64,000 nt of DNA from Rugalucina vietnamica (GCA_964017185.1 OZ024878.1:13525351-13589350), one strand, 5' to 3'; shown: positions 34,734-46,017, counted from the stretch's first letter. Program-made: numbers and translations. Notes: generated by a model not told the origin, from the letters alone.

Positions 34734-35338
34734 TGAAAAATGGACCCAAGCGTTGAATAAGTCAGATAAATTAAGAACATATAAGACATATAAATGTAAT
34801 TTAGAAAGAGAGTGGTACTGTACCCTCCCATTATCCAGGGACCACCGCCGCGTTTTGTTTAGATTAAGGTCTTGTAGTTTGCCGCTTGAAATTGAAACCG
34901 GTCGGTATACAAAACCAAAAACTCCATTGACTGATAGACTGTGTAAATATTGCCATTCTTCAGCCATTGAGGATGAAACTCATTTCTTACTGGACTGTGA
35001 CTTATATACTGATATAAGGTCAACACTATTTGAAAAAGCATTGTGTTTAGACGAAAATTTTTATAATCTAGAGACAAGCCATGTTCTGCTTGCGGGTGTG
35101 TCAGGTGGTTTTTCCCCGGGTACTCCGGTTTTCGCCCCACCTACCGATTGGTTCGTCTCGATATGAGTGAAAAAGCTTGAAAGGGACGTAAAACTGAATC
35201 AAAAAAAAAAAAAAATAATAATAATAATAATCTAGAGACAGATGATAAATTGAGACTTATAATGCAACATAAAGACTTACAGTTTGCTCTCGGAAATGCC
35301 GTCTATAAAATGTTTAGAAGACGCAAGATGTTTCACTG
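34734..35338 (+). pseudogene. LINE C-terminal part (3' piece), split by a SINE
   Basis: Continues the protein begun at 33245: RDAEKWTQALNKSDKLRTYK, then a C-terminal zinc-knuckle-like LCKYC...HFLLDC motif, and NFYNLET before the SINE. After the SINE the same frame goes on with DDKLRLIMQHKDLQFALG and MFRRRKMFH before a stop at 35338. The CxxC...H...C module at the C-terminus is common in non-LTR retrotransposon proteins. The SINE's target duplication repeats the codons at the break. Confidence 0.75.
35077..35226 (+). mobile_element. SINE family S2 with 14 bp target duplication
   Basis: Flanked by ATAATCTAGAGACA at 35063-35076 and 35227-35240. The body matches 26505-26652 from GTTCTGCTTGCGGGTGTG to GGGACGTAAAACTGAA and ends in an A-rich (AAT)n tail. 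The tRNA-like head is missing. The truncation point shares GAGACA with the target, suggesting a microhomology-assisted 5' join. Confidence 0.9.
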
Positions 35339-35339
35339 A

Positions 35340-35570
35340 TCATGGCTTTACTGGCATATTTCATGTATACACAACTTGGTCATTAACTATAGTGACTTTT
35401 AAAATGCATTTTAAAATGTTTTATAATGTTTTACTTAACAGTGTCTTATAAGCCAAATCAATATAATCTTAAGTTTTAAAAATGTATGTATGTATATATT
35501 GCTATACGACACTTTAAAAAATAAATTACTTACTTACTTACTTACTAATAATAAAATCAACCGTTAGGTA
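35340..35570. other. LINE 3' tail, probable
   Basis: AT-rich sequence after the LINE stop, ending in a CTTA repeat ((ACTT)n at 35528-35547). Probably the untranslated end of the split LINE. Confidence 0.4.
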
Positions 35571-35846
35571 CTTTAGCTTTTATACTCCTTGTCATTACGC
35601 GTATGATACGCGTAAATACGCGTAAACGTATTGCCATTCTGATTGGCCGATACTTCAAGTGCGTAATGACTGAACCTTACTCGCATCGAAGCATTTGTCC
35701 CTGCTTATGAATATTGATGAGATATGTTACGCGTAAATGCGCGCATGTTACGCGTAAATGCGCGCAATTGGCCTTACGCACGTAATACTCACGTAATACT
35801 CGCGTAATACGCGTAAATGGAGTACAATTACGCGGGCGGGAGCGTA

Positions 35847-35993
35847 GGTGAGCTTATAGTATACCCATGCTCCGGCGTCCGTCCGTCGTCGTTCCGGCGT
35901 CCACAATTTCAAAGATCTTCTTCTCTGAAACCACTGGGCCGATTGTTCTCATATTACATATACACCATCTATAGGTAGGGGGAAAGAATAATT

Positions 35994-36058
<65 letters not shown>

Positions 36059-37300
36059 ATCGGATAAGTACTCTGGTTACTATGGCAACTTTTGCTTCCC
36101 ATAGACTTATAATGGAAAAAAGTGAAAATTGCCAGTTTTTGCTGTCTTGTTGGAGATATTTGAATTTTGTTTTTACATAAATGTTTATTGAGAAGTCTTC
36201 TACAATTCATGTGACTTTTGTCCTAATCCTTTATTTTGATTGGTTGCAGGGGCCCCATATAGGGCAAAATTTCGAAAAACATTCAAAAATCTTATTCTCA
36301 GAAACTGTCAAGGGGATTAAGCCTATACTTTGTATACATGTTCCTGACAATGGCCTCTACATAATTTGTGTCTTTTATTCCAGGCGGATAAGAACTCTGG
36401 TTGCTATGGCAACTTATAGTTTCCATAGACTTATAATAAGAAAAGTGGAAATTGGCTATTTTTCCGCTAAAATTGCAGACATTTGAATTTTGTTTTTACA
36501 GAAATGTTTATTGAGTAGTGTTTGACGTTTCTTGTGAGTTTTGTCCTAATCCTTTATTTTGATTGGTTGCTGGGGCCCCATAAAGGGCAAAATTTTGAAA
36601 AACATTCAAAAATCTTCTCCTCAGAAACTGTCAAGTGGATGAATCCTGTACTTTGTATACATGTTCCTGACAGTAGCCTCTACAAAATTTTGATTTTTAT
36701 TCCAGTCGGATAAGAACTCTGGTTGCTATGGTTTCCATAGACTTATAATGGGAAAAGTGGAAATTAGCTATTTTTTCTGGACCAATTGTAGGTATTTGAA
36801 TTTTGTCTTTGCAGAAATATTTATTGAGTATATCTCTATGTTTCATGTGACTTTTTTCCTAATCTTTTATTTTGATTGGTTGCTGGGGCCACATAAAGGG
36901 TAAAATTACGAAAAACATTTTAAAATCTTCTCCTCAGAAATTGTCTACGACATGAAGCCTGTACTTTGTAAACATGTTCCTGACAGTAGTCTCTACATAA
37001 TTTATGTTTTTTATTTCAGTCGGATAAGAAATCTGGTTGCTATGGCAACTTAAAATTTCATTTGCTTTAAAACGGGAAAAGTGGAAATTGGCTATTTTTT
37101 CTGGTCCAATTGCAGATATTTGAATTCTATTTTTGCAGAAATGTTTATAGAGTAGTCATCTACAGTTTGGTTGACTTTTGTTCTAATCCTTCATTTTGAT
37201 TGGTTGGTGGGGCCCCATAAAGGGCAATTTTTTTAAATAAATATTTGGTTAATATAGCAGATCTCAGGTGAGCGTTTACAGGACCGTTGGTCCTCTGGTT
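35847..37300 (+). repeat. Tandem ~320 bp repeat in a mollusc-type element
   Basis: Starts GGTGAGCTTATAGTATACCC with a GTCCGTCCGTCGTCG stretch, then a ~60 bp T run (35995-36057). Four diverged units of about 320 bp follow, each with GGATAAGAACTCTGGTTGC, ATTTTGATTGGTTG and GGGCAAAATT. It ends CAGGTGAGCGTTTACAGG. I know this beginning and end as a common interspersed repeat of molluscs. The ORFs of 63-101 codons are incidental. Confidence 0.75.
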
Positions 37301-37689
37301 CAATTCGTAATTAAATGTATAAACATTCCAGTTAACGAAACATCACAGAAACGATCAAACCTTTATATTTTATTTTTGTTTTAATGTTCAATACAGCTGC
37401 GTAGCACTACCGGCTAAAAACTGAAAAATCTGGAGAAAAAAAATACAAGTGCATGTGCATGTTTGTATTCGCACGATGAGGCGAAGAAGATAAAGCTACA
37501 GATAACTTATTAAAACAAATCTTAATATAAACTCTACCCTTGAAATGAGAAATGAAATGAATTTATGATCGAATGTCAATCTTACATATGGCCTTCATGA
37601 CAAATACAGGCATAGATTATTAAATGGGACTTGCATAGTAAAGCAGGGGTCGCAAATCCGACACTTGCTTTCTCCAGTCTTTCCGACGA

Positions 37690-39629
37690 GATATTAAACT
37701 GAGGTCCCGAGTGGACATTAAACTGAGGTCCCGAGTGGACATTAAACTGAGGTCCCGACTAGACATTAAACTGATGTCCCGACTAGACATTAAACTGAGG
37801 ACCCGACTAGATATTAAACTGAGGTCCCGACTAGACTTTAAACTGAGGTCCCGACTGGACATTAAACTGAGGTCCCGACTGGCAATTAAACTGATGTCCC
37901 GACTGGACACTAAACTGATGTCCCGACTAGACATTAAACTGATATCCCGACTAGACATTAAACTGAGGTCCCGACTAGATATTAAACTGAGGTCCCGACT
38001 AGACATTAAACTGACGTCCCGACTGGACATTAAACTGACGTCCCGATCGGACATTAAACTGAGGTCCCGACTAGACATTAAACTGATGTCCCGACTAGAC
38101 ATTAAACTGAGATCTCGACTAGACTTTTAACTGAGGTCCCGACTATATATTAAACCGAGGTCCCGACTGGACATTAAACTGACGTCCCGACTGGACATTA
38201 AACTGAGGTCCCGACTGGACATTAAACTGAGGTCCCGACTAGACATTAAACTGATGTCCCGGCTAGACAATAAACTAAGGTCCCGACTAGACATTAAACT
38301 GAGGTCCCGACTAGATATTAAACTGAGGTCCAGACTAGACATTAAAATAACGTCCCGACTGGACATTAAACTGAAGTCCCGACTGGACATTAAACTGAAG
38401 TCCCGACTAGACATTAAACGGGTGTCCCAACTAGACATTAAACTGAGGTCCCTACTAGACATTAAACTAAGGTCCCGACTAGATATTAAACTGAGGTCCC
38501 GACTAGACATTAAACTGCGGTCCCGACTAGACATTTTAATGAGGTCTCGACTAGACATTAAACTGAGGTCCCGACTAGACATTAAACTGAGGTCCCGACT
38601 GGACATTAAACTAAGGTCTCGACTAGACATTAAACTGAGATCTCGACTAGACATTAAACTGACGTCCCGATTGGACATTAAACTGAGGTACCGACTAGAT
38701 ATTAAACTGACGTCCTGACTAGGTATTAAACTGAGGTCCCGACTAGATATTAATATGAGGTACCGACTAGATATTAAACTGACGTCCCGACCAGATATTA
38801 AACTGAGATCCCGACTAGATATTAAACTGAGGTCCCGACCAGACATTAAACTGAGGTCCCAAATAAACATCAAACTGAGATCCCGACTAGACATTAAACT
38901 GAAGCCCCGACTAGACATTAAGCTGAGGTCCCGACTAGACGTTAAACTGAGGTCCCGACTAATATTAAACTGAGGTCCCGACTAGATATTAAACTGAGGT
39001 CCCGACTAAACATTAAACTGATGTCCCGACTAGACATTAAACTGAGGTCCCGACTGGACATTAAACTGAGGTCCCGACTAAACATTAAACTGAGATCCCG
39101 ACTAAACATTTAACTGAGGTCCCGACTAGACATTAAGCTGAGGTCCCGACTAGACATTCAACTGAGGTCCCGACTAGATATTAAACTGAGGTCCCGACTA
39201 GACATTAAACTCAGGTCCCGACTAGACATTAAACTGACGTCCCGACTAGACATTAAACTGAGATCCCGACTAGACATTAAACTGTGATCCCTACTAGACA
39301 TTAAACTGAGATCCCGACTAGACATTAAACTGAGGTCACGACTAGACATTAAACTGAGATCCCAACTAGACATTAAACTGAGGACTATACATTAAACTGA
39401 AGTCCCGACTAGACATTAAACTTAGGTCCAGACTAGACATTAAACTAAGGTCCAGACTAGACATTAAACTGAGGTCTCGACTAGACATTAAACAGGTCCC
39501 GACTAGACATTAAACTGAGGTCGAGACTAGACATAAACTGAGGTCCCGACTGGACATTAAACTTAGGTCACGACTAGACATTAAACTGAGGTCCCGACTA
39601 GACATAAACTGAGGTCCCGACTAGACATT
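37690..39629. repeat. 24 bp minisatellite, ~80 units
   Basis: Unit GACATTAAACTGAGGTCCCG plus ACTA. Because 24 is a multiple of three, both strands stay open for long stretches: DIKLRSRL on plus (139 and 154 codons) and SSRDLSLM on minus (160 and 263 codons). Variants (GACGT, GATGT and GAGAT for GAGGT; ACTGG for ACTAG) are scattered. A few indels break the phase near 38127, 38960, 39385 and 39500. No flanking coding sequence or splice context was found, so I call it non-coding. Confidence 0.93.
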
Positions 39630-39900
39630 CGCTTTAGAGTCACTTCAAAATACGAAGCGATAAGAAAGAATTAAAATGCTCTATTATAATAGGCCAGAGC
39701 ATGACCGATTTTTAATGTGTTTTAATTTGATACGTTTCAAACATTTCCAAATGGCGATATTTTTCTTTTTGAGTAATTTAAAAAGATCTGTGTTTATTCA
39801 AAGTTGACATGTCGTTAATAAGACGTGCCTCTAGAGGGTATCACAAAATTTACTCAATGAAACGGAAGTGTATATTTCGCCGCATTAGGCAATGTCATTT

Positions 39901-40121
39901 GACCGCGACGCGACAAAACCGGTCTTCGGGATTTCCGACCAGGTCCGAAACAGACCGGCCTGTACAGTCACAGAAGCAGACTAGAGGCTTGAAATTTTGG
40001 CTATAAGTAGTAGAGGAATTGTACTATCCGAGTAGCGAAAACAAAGGCGCTGATCAGCTTCACAGTTACTGCGAAGCTGTTTTCGCCTAGGCAAAAGTCC
40101 GGTTTTTTCACGACGCGGCTC
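39901..40121 (+). mobile_element. Foldback MITE family FA
   Basis: Ends GACCGCGACGCGACAAAAC and the complement of GAGCCGCGTCGTGAAAAAAC. The hairpin is partly deleted (GCTTCACAGTTACTGCGAAGC). Confidence 0.8.
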
Positions 40122-40519
40122 ATTTGCAATGAGATCTGGATTTTCCTTCTGTTTACAAGTAAAACAATTAAGATTTTTCTGCTGTGTTCAATTTATAAAG
40201 TCAGCTGAATATTTTTATTTGAAAACTGCCATATCATAAGAAAATTCAGGTTTTGATTGATAACAAATGAATTACCTTGCACTTTCGATATACGCGTACT
40301 TCTACTGCATTTATTTATTTATTTATTTTTTTTTTAATATTTATGTCGAGAAAGCAAGTAAAAATGATGTAACATAAGCTTTTCATTGTCTTTCAAAGTC
40401 GACGTTTCTTCGTCATAAAACTTGCATTCTTCGTTTGTGTGATGTTTCGTTAACGAGATATGAAGCTGTTCAGGTAACTGAGCGGCCACCTTAAAAGTTG
40501 GGAGGGCATATTGCTTTCG

Positions 40520-40900
40520 GCTTGTCTGTCTGTCTGTGCGTGTGTACGTCTGTTAGTCACTTTTTTAAACTTCTGAATGGTGCATGCTAGGGATTTGTAA
40601 TTTCATGTGCATATTCCTCATGAAAAAAAAGTTGACCCCTATTTATTCATGTCCGAGTTATGCCCCTTTTTGAGTTATGTCCCTTTGAAAACAAAATTTG
40701 AAAATCTTGTGTGCAAGACATCTCAAAAAGTATTTGAGCTAGAGCCTTTTCGTATTGGTACACTGGTCGGGGCTGAGTAGTAGATGAACTGATTAACGTT
40801 TGAGAACTTTACCTCACATTTTGACAAAATTACGCAATTTTGAAAAATCCATTGATGTTTCTACTTTTCGGCGAAATTCGTACGTGTCAGTATAGTAACA
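40520..40900 (+). repeat. Dispersed repeat family G, copy 1
   Basis: Contains CCTCATGAAAAAAAAGTTGA, GTCCGAGTTATGCCCC, GTGTGCAAGACATCTCAAAA and GGTACACTGGTCGGGGC. Two more copies are at 43355-43640 and 43845-44035. Confidence 0.75.
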
Positions 40901-41019
40901 CCAGCCACGCATGTTTAAGCCAGACTGTGAGTAAACACCTCGCTAGATGCCTTGTTCAAATATGCGGGCTGGTCTTGTGAACAGAACGTAACGTAAAATT
41001 GACTAAAACGTCAAACTGT

Positions 41020-41771
41020 TTAAGAAATAGATCAGCTCTAGCAGTGAATTGTTGAGTAATAATTCACTGTTTGGAGGTCAGTTGTAAAGAAGATCAAATC
41101 ACGAGCGCGTAGCGCGAGTGATTTATCTTCTTACAACTGACCGACAAACAGTGAATTATTACTCAACAATTCACGCACTTGAGCTAATCTATTTCGATTC
41201 TAACACACAATAAACGGAATAAATGTTGCTGAAACCGTCGATATCGTTCAGCTTTCCGCCATTGCATTGCATATATCCCGCCAAATATTTGACTGTAATG
41301 CTGGTATTTAAAACTTAAATCTGCACAAACGGATGTGCAACACGCCAGTTTTACAATATCCGGTATTTAGAGCGCTAATACACCGTATTTACGGAAAAAA
41401 TACGTTTTTTCTATAAATCGTAACTCTTGACAATTTTCCAGTTGATAGCTGCAACTGTAGTGCAAATTTTCGCAACTCTTGGCGATTTTCCGGTTGATAA
41501 CTACAACTGCAGGGACCTCAGCTGCAGGAGGGACCTCAATAGCAGGAGGGACCTCAACGACAGGGGTGGAAGTTGAGCCTTATTGGGTATTTACACACAC
41601 TTATTACGTTTGTTGTGCGCTAAAACGACGTTTCACCGTCTAACGCTGCTTTGTGGGATAGCTGACGTCACAAATGCCGCAAAGTAACGTCACGCTTATT
41701 CGCCCAGTGTAATTGTTGCACAATATAACACGTTTTCTACCATTGGCTATATAGGCGAGGTGTGTTAGAAT
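41020..41771 (+). mobile_element. Hairpin-headed element family FC, copy 1 (with insertion)
   Basis: The head is a ~165 bp hairpin (AGATCAGCTCTAGCAGTGAA... to its complement near 41190) with the tip GAGCGCGTAGCGCGAG. The tail begins TTCTAACACAC and ends GTGTGTTAGAA, so it has its own inverted ends. The tail includes GCTGACGTCAC, GTAACGTCACGC, CCATTGGCTATATAGG and TTTCCGCCATTGC. Copies 51657-52126 and 54528-55009 are identical in plan but lack 41311-41593. That segment is flanked by GGTATTTA on both sides and contains a GCAGGAGGGACCTCAA minisatellite, so it looks like a later insertion. Confidence 0.85.
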
Positions 41772-42630
41772 ATAGGGATCAACCATGGTTTTCAGTGTTC
41801 AAACATTCGATGGATCACGAGGAAGGTGTTTGAACACAAGGCCGCAGGCCGCGTGTTCAAACACCTTCCGAGTGATCCAGCGAATGTTTGAACACTGAAA
41901 CAAACCATGGTTGATCGCTATTCTTGCATTTTCACTCTAATCCACTTAAAATATCTTGAAAATAACATTAACAACGTAAAACTCACCGAAAACCGCGGAG
42001 CTACTTCAATGTCGGCCATTTTGTTTAGAACGAAACACATGACGTCACGTCGCATTGACCAATGACGTCGGCCAAAACCCATGTTCAAACGGCACGTGAA
42101 TTTCATGATTTGAACATGGGTTTTGCTGTTTGAACACGGCTTTCGACCAATCGAAAACTGCTTCAAACAGCTATGCGCATAGATATCTATGCAAGAATAC
42201 ATTTTCTTGCATAGATATCTATGCGCATAGCTGTTTGAAGCCGTTTTTGATTGGTCGAAAGCCGTGTTCAAACTGCAAAACCCATGTTCAAATCATGAAA
42301 TTCACGTGCCGTTTGAACATGGGTTTTGGCCGACGTCATTGGTCAAAGTGACGTGACGTCATGTATTTCATAGAAACAAAATGGCCGACGTTGAAGAAGC
42401 TCCGCGGTTTTCGGTGCGTTTTTACGTTGTTAATGTTATTTTGAAGAGATTTTAAGTGGATTAGAGTGAAAATGCAAGAATAGCGATCAACCATGGTTTG
42501 TTTCAGTGTTCAAACATTCGCTGGATCACTCGGAAGGTGTTTGAACACGCGGCCTGCGGCCTTGTGTTCAAACACCTTCCTCGTGATCCATCGAATGTTT
42601 GAACACTGAAAACCATGGTTGATCCCTATA
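41771..42630. repeat. 860 bp near-perfect palindrome
   Basis: Two arms of 427 bp, about 97% identical by eye, surround a 6 bp spacer at 42198-42203. Their ends are TATAGGGATCAACC and GGTTGATCCCTATA. Each arm has its own hairpin (for example 41786-41910) with the tip GGCCGCAGGCC, plus the inner repeats GTTCAAAC/GTTTGAAC. The arms also carry ACATGACGTCACGTC, CCAATGACGTC and CGGCCATTTTGTT. The ORFs at 41918-42271 (minus) and 42130-42351 (plus) are mirror images of each other. It abuts the end of the FC element. Confidence 0.93.
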
Positions 42631-42639
42631 TTTAAGATC

Positions 42640-43350
42640 ACGGAAAATCAACACAGTTTTGTTGATAGTGAACGCAGAATCATTTTATAAATATCACATG
42701 AAAGATTGGTTTATGAACTTTAACGTCATGCAAACCAAAACCTAAAAAAGATGTATTCTGACATGAAAATTACGATACGGAAACGACGTATGGATTTTTA
42801 CCTAAAAAATCGGTAGTGTTACATTTTTTAAGATCCTGAAAATTATTTTCTATTTGTGAATCGAATATATTTTCATACAGTTAGAATGCGAATTTACTAA
42901 ACTAAACGTCCATATAAACAACTAAATTTACTATTTCTGTAGTATTTTTATAATACAAACAATACACTACCTATAACTTTTCATACTGAACCTGACATTT
43001 TCGGACCTCCCGAACAAGATGCGGTTTTATCGCTAATATTTCATCTTCTAACTTCAGCTTTTGGCGGTCGTTTCGGTGCGCAAATACTAAAGATCGCGAT
43101 TTTATGATTGTTTTCGTCGAAAATAACGGTTAATTTTGTAACGCCTGACATGACGTTTCAGCGTTTTTGGATCATTCATTGGCAGTGTGTTCAGTAAAAG
43201 GTCACAAGACATATCAAAATTGCACATGGTCTAAAAGCTCGTTTCAAGGTCTTTATTTTGATGTATTTTGCAAAAAATGTTGACTTGGCAGCATTTTAGC
43301 ACCAAGAACATGAAAAAATCGCAAATTGTGCCTGAACATCTGACGCGACG
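42640..43350. other. Intergenic, nothing recognised
   Basis: No supported gene or repeat. Confidence 0.5.
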
Positions 43351-43354
43351 CCTG

Positions 43355-44035
43355 GGGTTTTGAAATTTCATATAAGCCTACAGATTCCTCATGAAAAAAA
43401 TTGTTGACCAGTATTTTTTCATGTCCGAGTTATGCCATTTTTCTGCGTTATGTCCCTTTGAAAACAAAATTTGAAAAGCTTGTGTGCAAGAGATCTCAAA
43501 AAGAATTTAAGTTAGAGTCTTCATATTTGGTACACCGGTCGGGGCTGAGGAGTAGATGAATTGATTAACTTTTGTGCAATTCTGAAAATTTCATGATTTT
43601 CCCACTTTTCGGTGAAATTGGAAACTTTTGAGGCTTGCTTAAGGTATTTTAGGATACGGGATATTCACCCATTTTTATTTTGGGATATGGGATATTGACC
43701 CTATTTATTTTTGGATATTTAGGAATTTTGGGATATGGGATATTGGAATTTATTTTGGGATACGAGTTAAATTGGATTTTGGGATATGAGATATTTTGGA
43801 CGGTTTATTTTGGAATCTGGAATATTGCCTACCCCCTAACCAAGCCTCACTTTTGAACGGTGAACAATGGGGTTTTGAAATTTCACATACAGATTCCTCA
43901 GGCAAAAATAGTGACCCATATTTTTTCATGTCTGAGTTATGTTCCCTTTTTGAGTTTTGTCCCTTTGAAAACAAAATTTGAAAATCTTGTGTGCAAGATA
44001 TCTCAAAAAGTATTTGAGCTATGGCCTTCATAATA
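43355..44035 (+). repeat. Family G repeats around a GGGATATGGGATATT array
   Basis: Two family G copies (43355-43640 and 43845-44035) flank a degenerate minisatellite (about 43630-43835) built on TTTTGGGATATGGGATATT. Confidence 0.75.
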
Positions 44036-44298
44036 AAGCGGTTGTCTGAATATATTACATATAATAAATCAAAATCATAACTTTAAAAAAAATACAAGTG
44101 TTTTTAAAAGCATATTGTTTTATAGAGCATTTTGACTTAGAAGGTATCAAGGTCTGTCTTGCTTAAATTGTGAAAAAAATAAAAGATACTTTTCAATTTG
44201 AAAAAGCTTCTGGAACACATGATTAAAGACTATTTATTCAGCACTTGATATGCTTTAATACTATGCCACGAAAACTATTTTTGTAATTGATGAGAAAT

Positions 44299-44531
44299 GA
44301 GCCGCCTCGTGGGAAAAGCAACAATGTGGTTTCCGAACAGGTCTGACACAAACCAAGCTGTACAAGCACAGAAAAGAGCTAGAAGTTTGAAATTTCGGAT
44401 TAAGTAGAAGAGGAACTGTACTATCCGAGTAGCAAAATCAAAGGCGCTGATCAGCTTCGCGGTTACCGCGAAGCTGATCTGCGTCTTTGTTTTCGCATAT
44501 GCACATTGTTGGTTTTCCTATGAGGCGGCTC
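44299..44531 (+). mobile_element. Foldback MITE family FA
   Basis: Good inverted ends (GAGCCGCCTCGTGGGAAAA; complement of GAGCCGCCTCATAGGAAAA) and a perfect hairpin GCTTCGCGGTTACCGCGAAG. Confidence 0.88.
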
Positions 44532-44566
44532 AAATTAAGATTCTAAGATTGACAAGAATAATATAT

Positions 44567-44787
44567 GAGCCGCGACGCGAGAAAATCGGTCTTTGAGGTT
44601 TCCGACCCGGTCTGACACAGTCCGGGTTGTAAAATCACATATTATATTATTAAGAAGGTTAGCAGGTTGAAATTTCAGATTTAAGGAGAGGGATTGTACT
44701 ATCTGTGTAGCGAAAACATAGGCGCTGATTAGTTACTCAGCTTTGGTTTCGCATATGCAGATTGTTGGATTTCTTGTGCGGTGGCTC
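44567..44787 (+). mobile_element. Foldback MITE family FA, diverged
   Basis: Left end GAGCCGCGACGCGAGAAAA, right end ATTGTTGGATTTCTTGTGCG. The internal hairpin is mostly lost. It follows the previous copy after 35 bp. Confidence 0.78.
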
Positions 44788-44789
44788 AA

Positions 44790-45280
44790 ATGTTACCATA
44801 CAGACTCCTACATTTAGTTCCTTAGCTAGTTAGGTACGTAAGCCTTTGGTATCTGTAGCAATTTTTACACATTTTCAGCCTCCATCCAGGATAATGAGGG
44901 TGAGCCGGTTGGTTCCTTTGGAGGGCTTAAAATTTCGCAGACCTTCAGAACTCCTGCGATTACCAAGCTTCCGCGAGTATGCCAATAATTGTCAAATATT
45001 TCCAGAAGTTTTTCATTACCAATGTTGCATTCATGATTTGGGTCCAGAGAACATGTCTAAATTGATCCACTTCCCTAAAAAGGAACGAGACCAACCTATA
45101 GAACATTCTGATGTGATAAATATAATTTTAATAAGCAACCACAAGTGACAACCAAATTATCTGGGATCTACCGGGTTACTACGAACCGGCCGATCTAGCT
45201 GACCAACCGCGCAAAGATCGAGAGTTCGGTGTTCCAAACACATTGACGCCAGCTTGAGCACTGAAGACACATTAACTATC
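44790..45280. other. Unassigned; 100-codon ORF
   Basis: An ORF at 44846-45148 (100 codons) shows no domain I recognise, and no splice sites or neighbours support it. It may be chance. Confidence 0.3.
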
Positions 45281-45282
45281 CG

Positions 45283-45404
<122 letters not shown>

Positions 45405-46014
45405 ATTGGACCAATTCCTACATGATTGAAAAATTGTTTAAGCAGGACTTCACCGTAAATTAAATGATAATAGTGATTTGGCTGTCGGCGGAGACATACG
45501 GCTATCGATCTACTCGGATGACAGCAGTTGTTGTATAGATATTACTCGGGCGAGAGCGCAGGTACAAGTAGAAAGATTTGATTTAACATCAATTATACAT
45601 ATCATATATACTCAGAGGAAAAAGTTTAGTCAGTAACTTTGACCAGCCCGATTACTATAATGCCAAGCCTCTTGCCTTAGATGTTCCCTTTCATTAAATT
45701 TGCAAAGTCAGTCTCTTTCTAATTATGAAAAGAAACTCAACCAGTTGTCAATTTCGACAGAGTTATTGGTCTTTTTCGTAAAATATCATTTTCTGTAATT
45801 ACCCGGTAAATGATCAAATCGGTGCATTGATTAATAGCACTTTCTGAAAGAGGTGGGTGTCAGTGACAAAAATCAAAAAAAAAAAAAATTCAAAATTCAG
45901 CCACAGTCTCGGGAAATTAACAAGTCAAATTTTAGATTACCTCCCTTTCATTTAAAATTTAAAACAAGAACGAAACTTGGTGTATGCACTGTGGCAAAAC
46001 CGCATTTCAATCGT

Positions 46015-46017
<3 letters not shown>

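Larger units (their letters stand above)
32289..35844. mobile_element. 3.6 kb element with TACGCGTA-array inverted ends (T1)
   Basis: Ends CACTCCCGCCCGCGTAAT and the complement of CGCTCCCGCCCGCGTAAT extend into arrays rich in TACGCGTA and GCGTAATAC (32289-32460 and 35575-35844). TA lies directly outside each end, and the interrupted repeat on either side rejoins when it is removed. The interior (32460-33240) has no gene I recognise; the rest holds a LINE relic, a family R retroelement and a SINE. No transposase of its own was found. The TA target differs from the 9 bp duplications of T2, T4 and T5. Confidence 0.78.

Noticed and set aside
37620..38918. Long ORFs of 160 and 263 codons on the minus strand, 139 and 154 on the plus strand
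   Set aside because: They are the 24 bp minisatellite read in frame; no start context, splice sites or non-repetitive domain.
37690..39629. CRISPR-like array
   Set aside because: Units are directly adjacent without spacers and the window is eukaryotic.
41918..42351. Two ORFs starting with the same protein sequence on opposite strands
   Set aside because: They are mirror images caused by the 860 bp palindrome.
44846..45148. 100-codon ORF as a gene
   Set aside because: No recognisable domain, homologue or splice context; kept only as an unassigned stretch.
45180..45245. tRNA-like segment on the minus strand (GGTTGGTCAGCTAG)
   Set aside because: No cloverleaf could be drawn and no second copy was seen.
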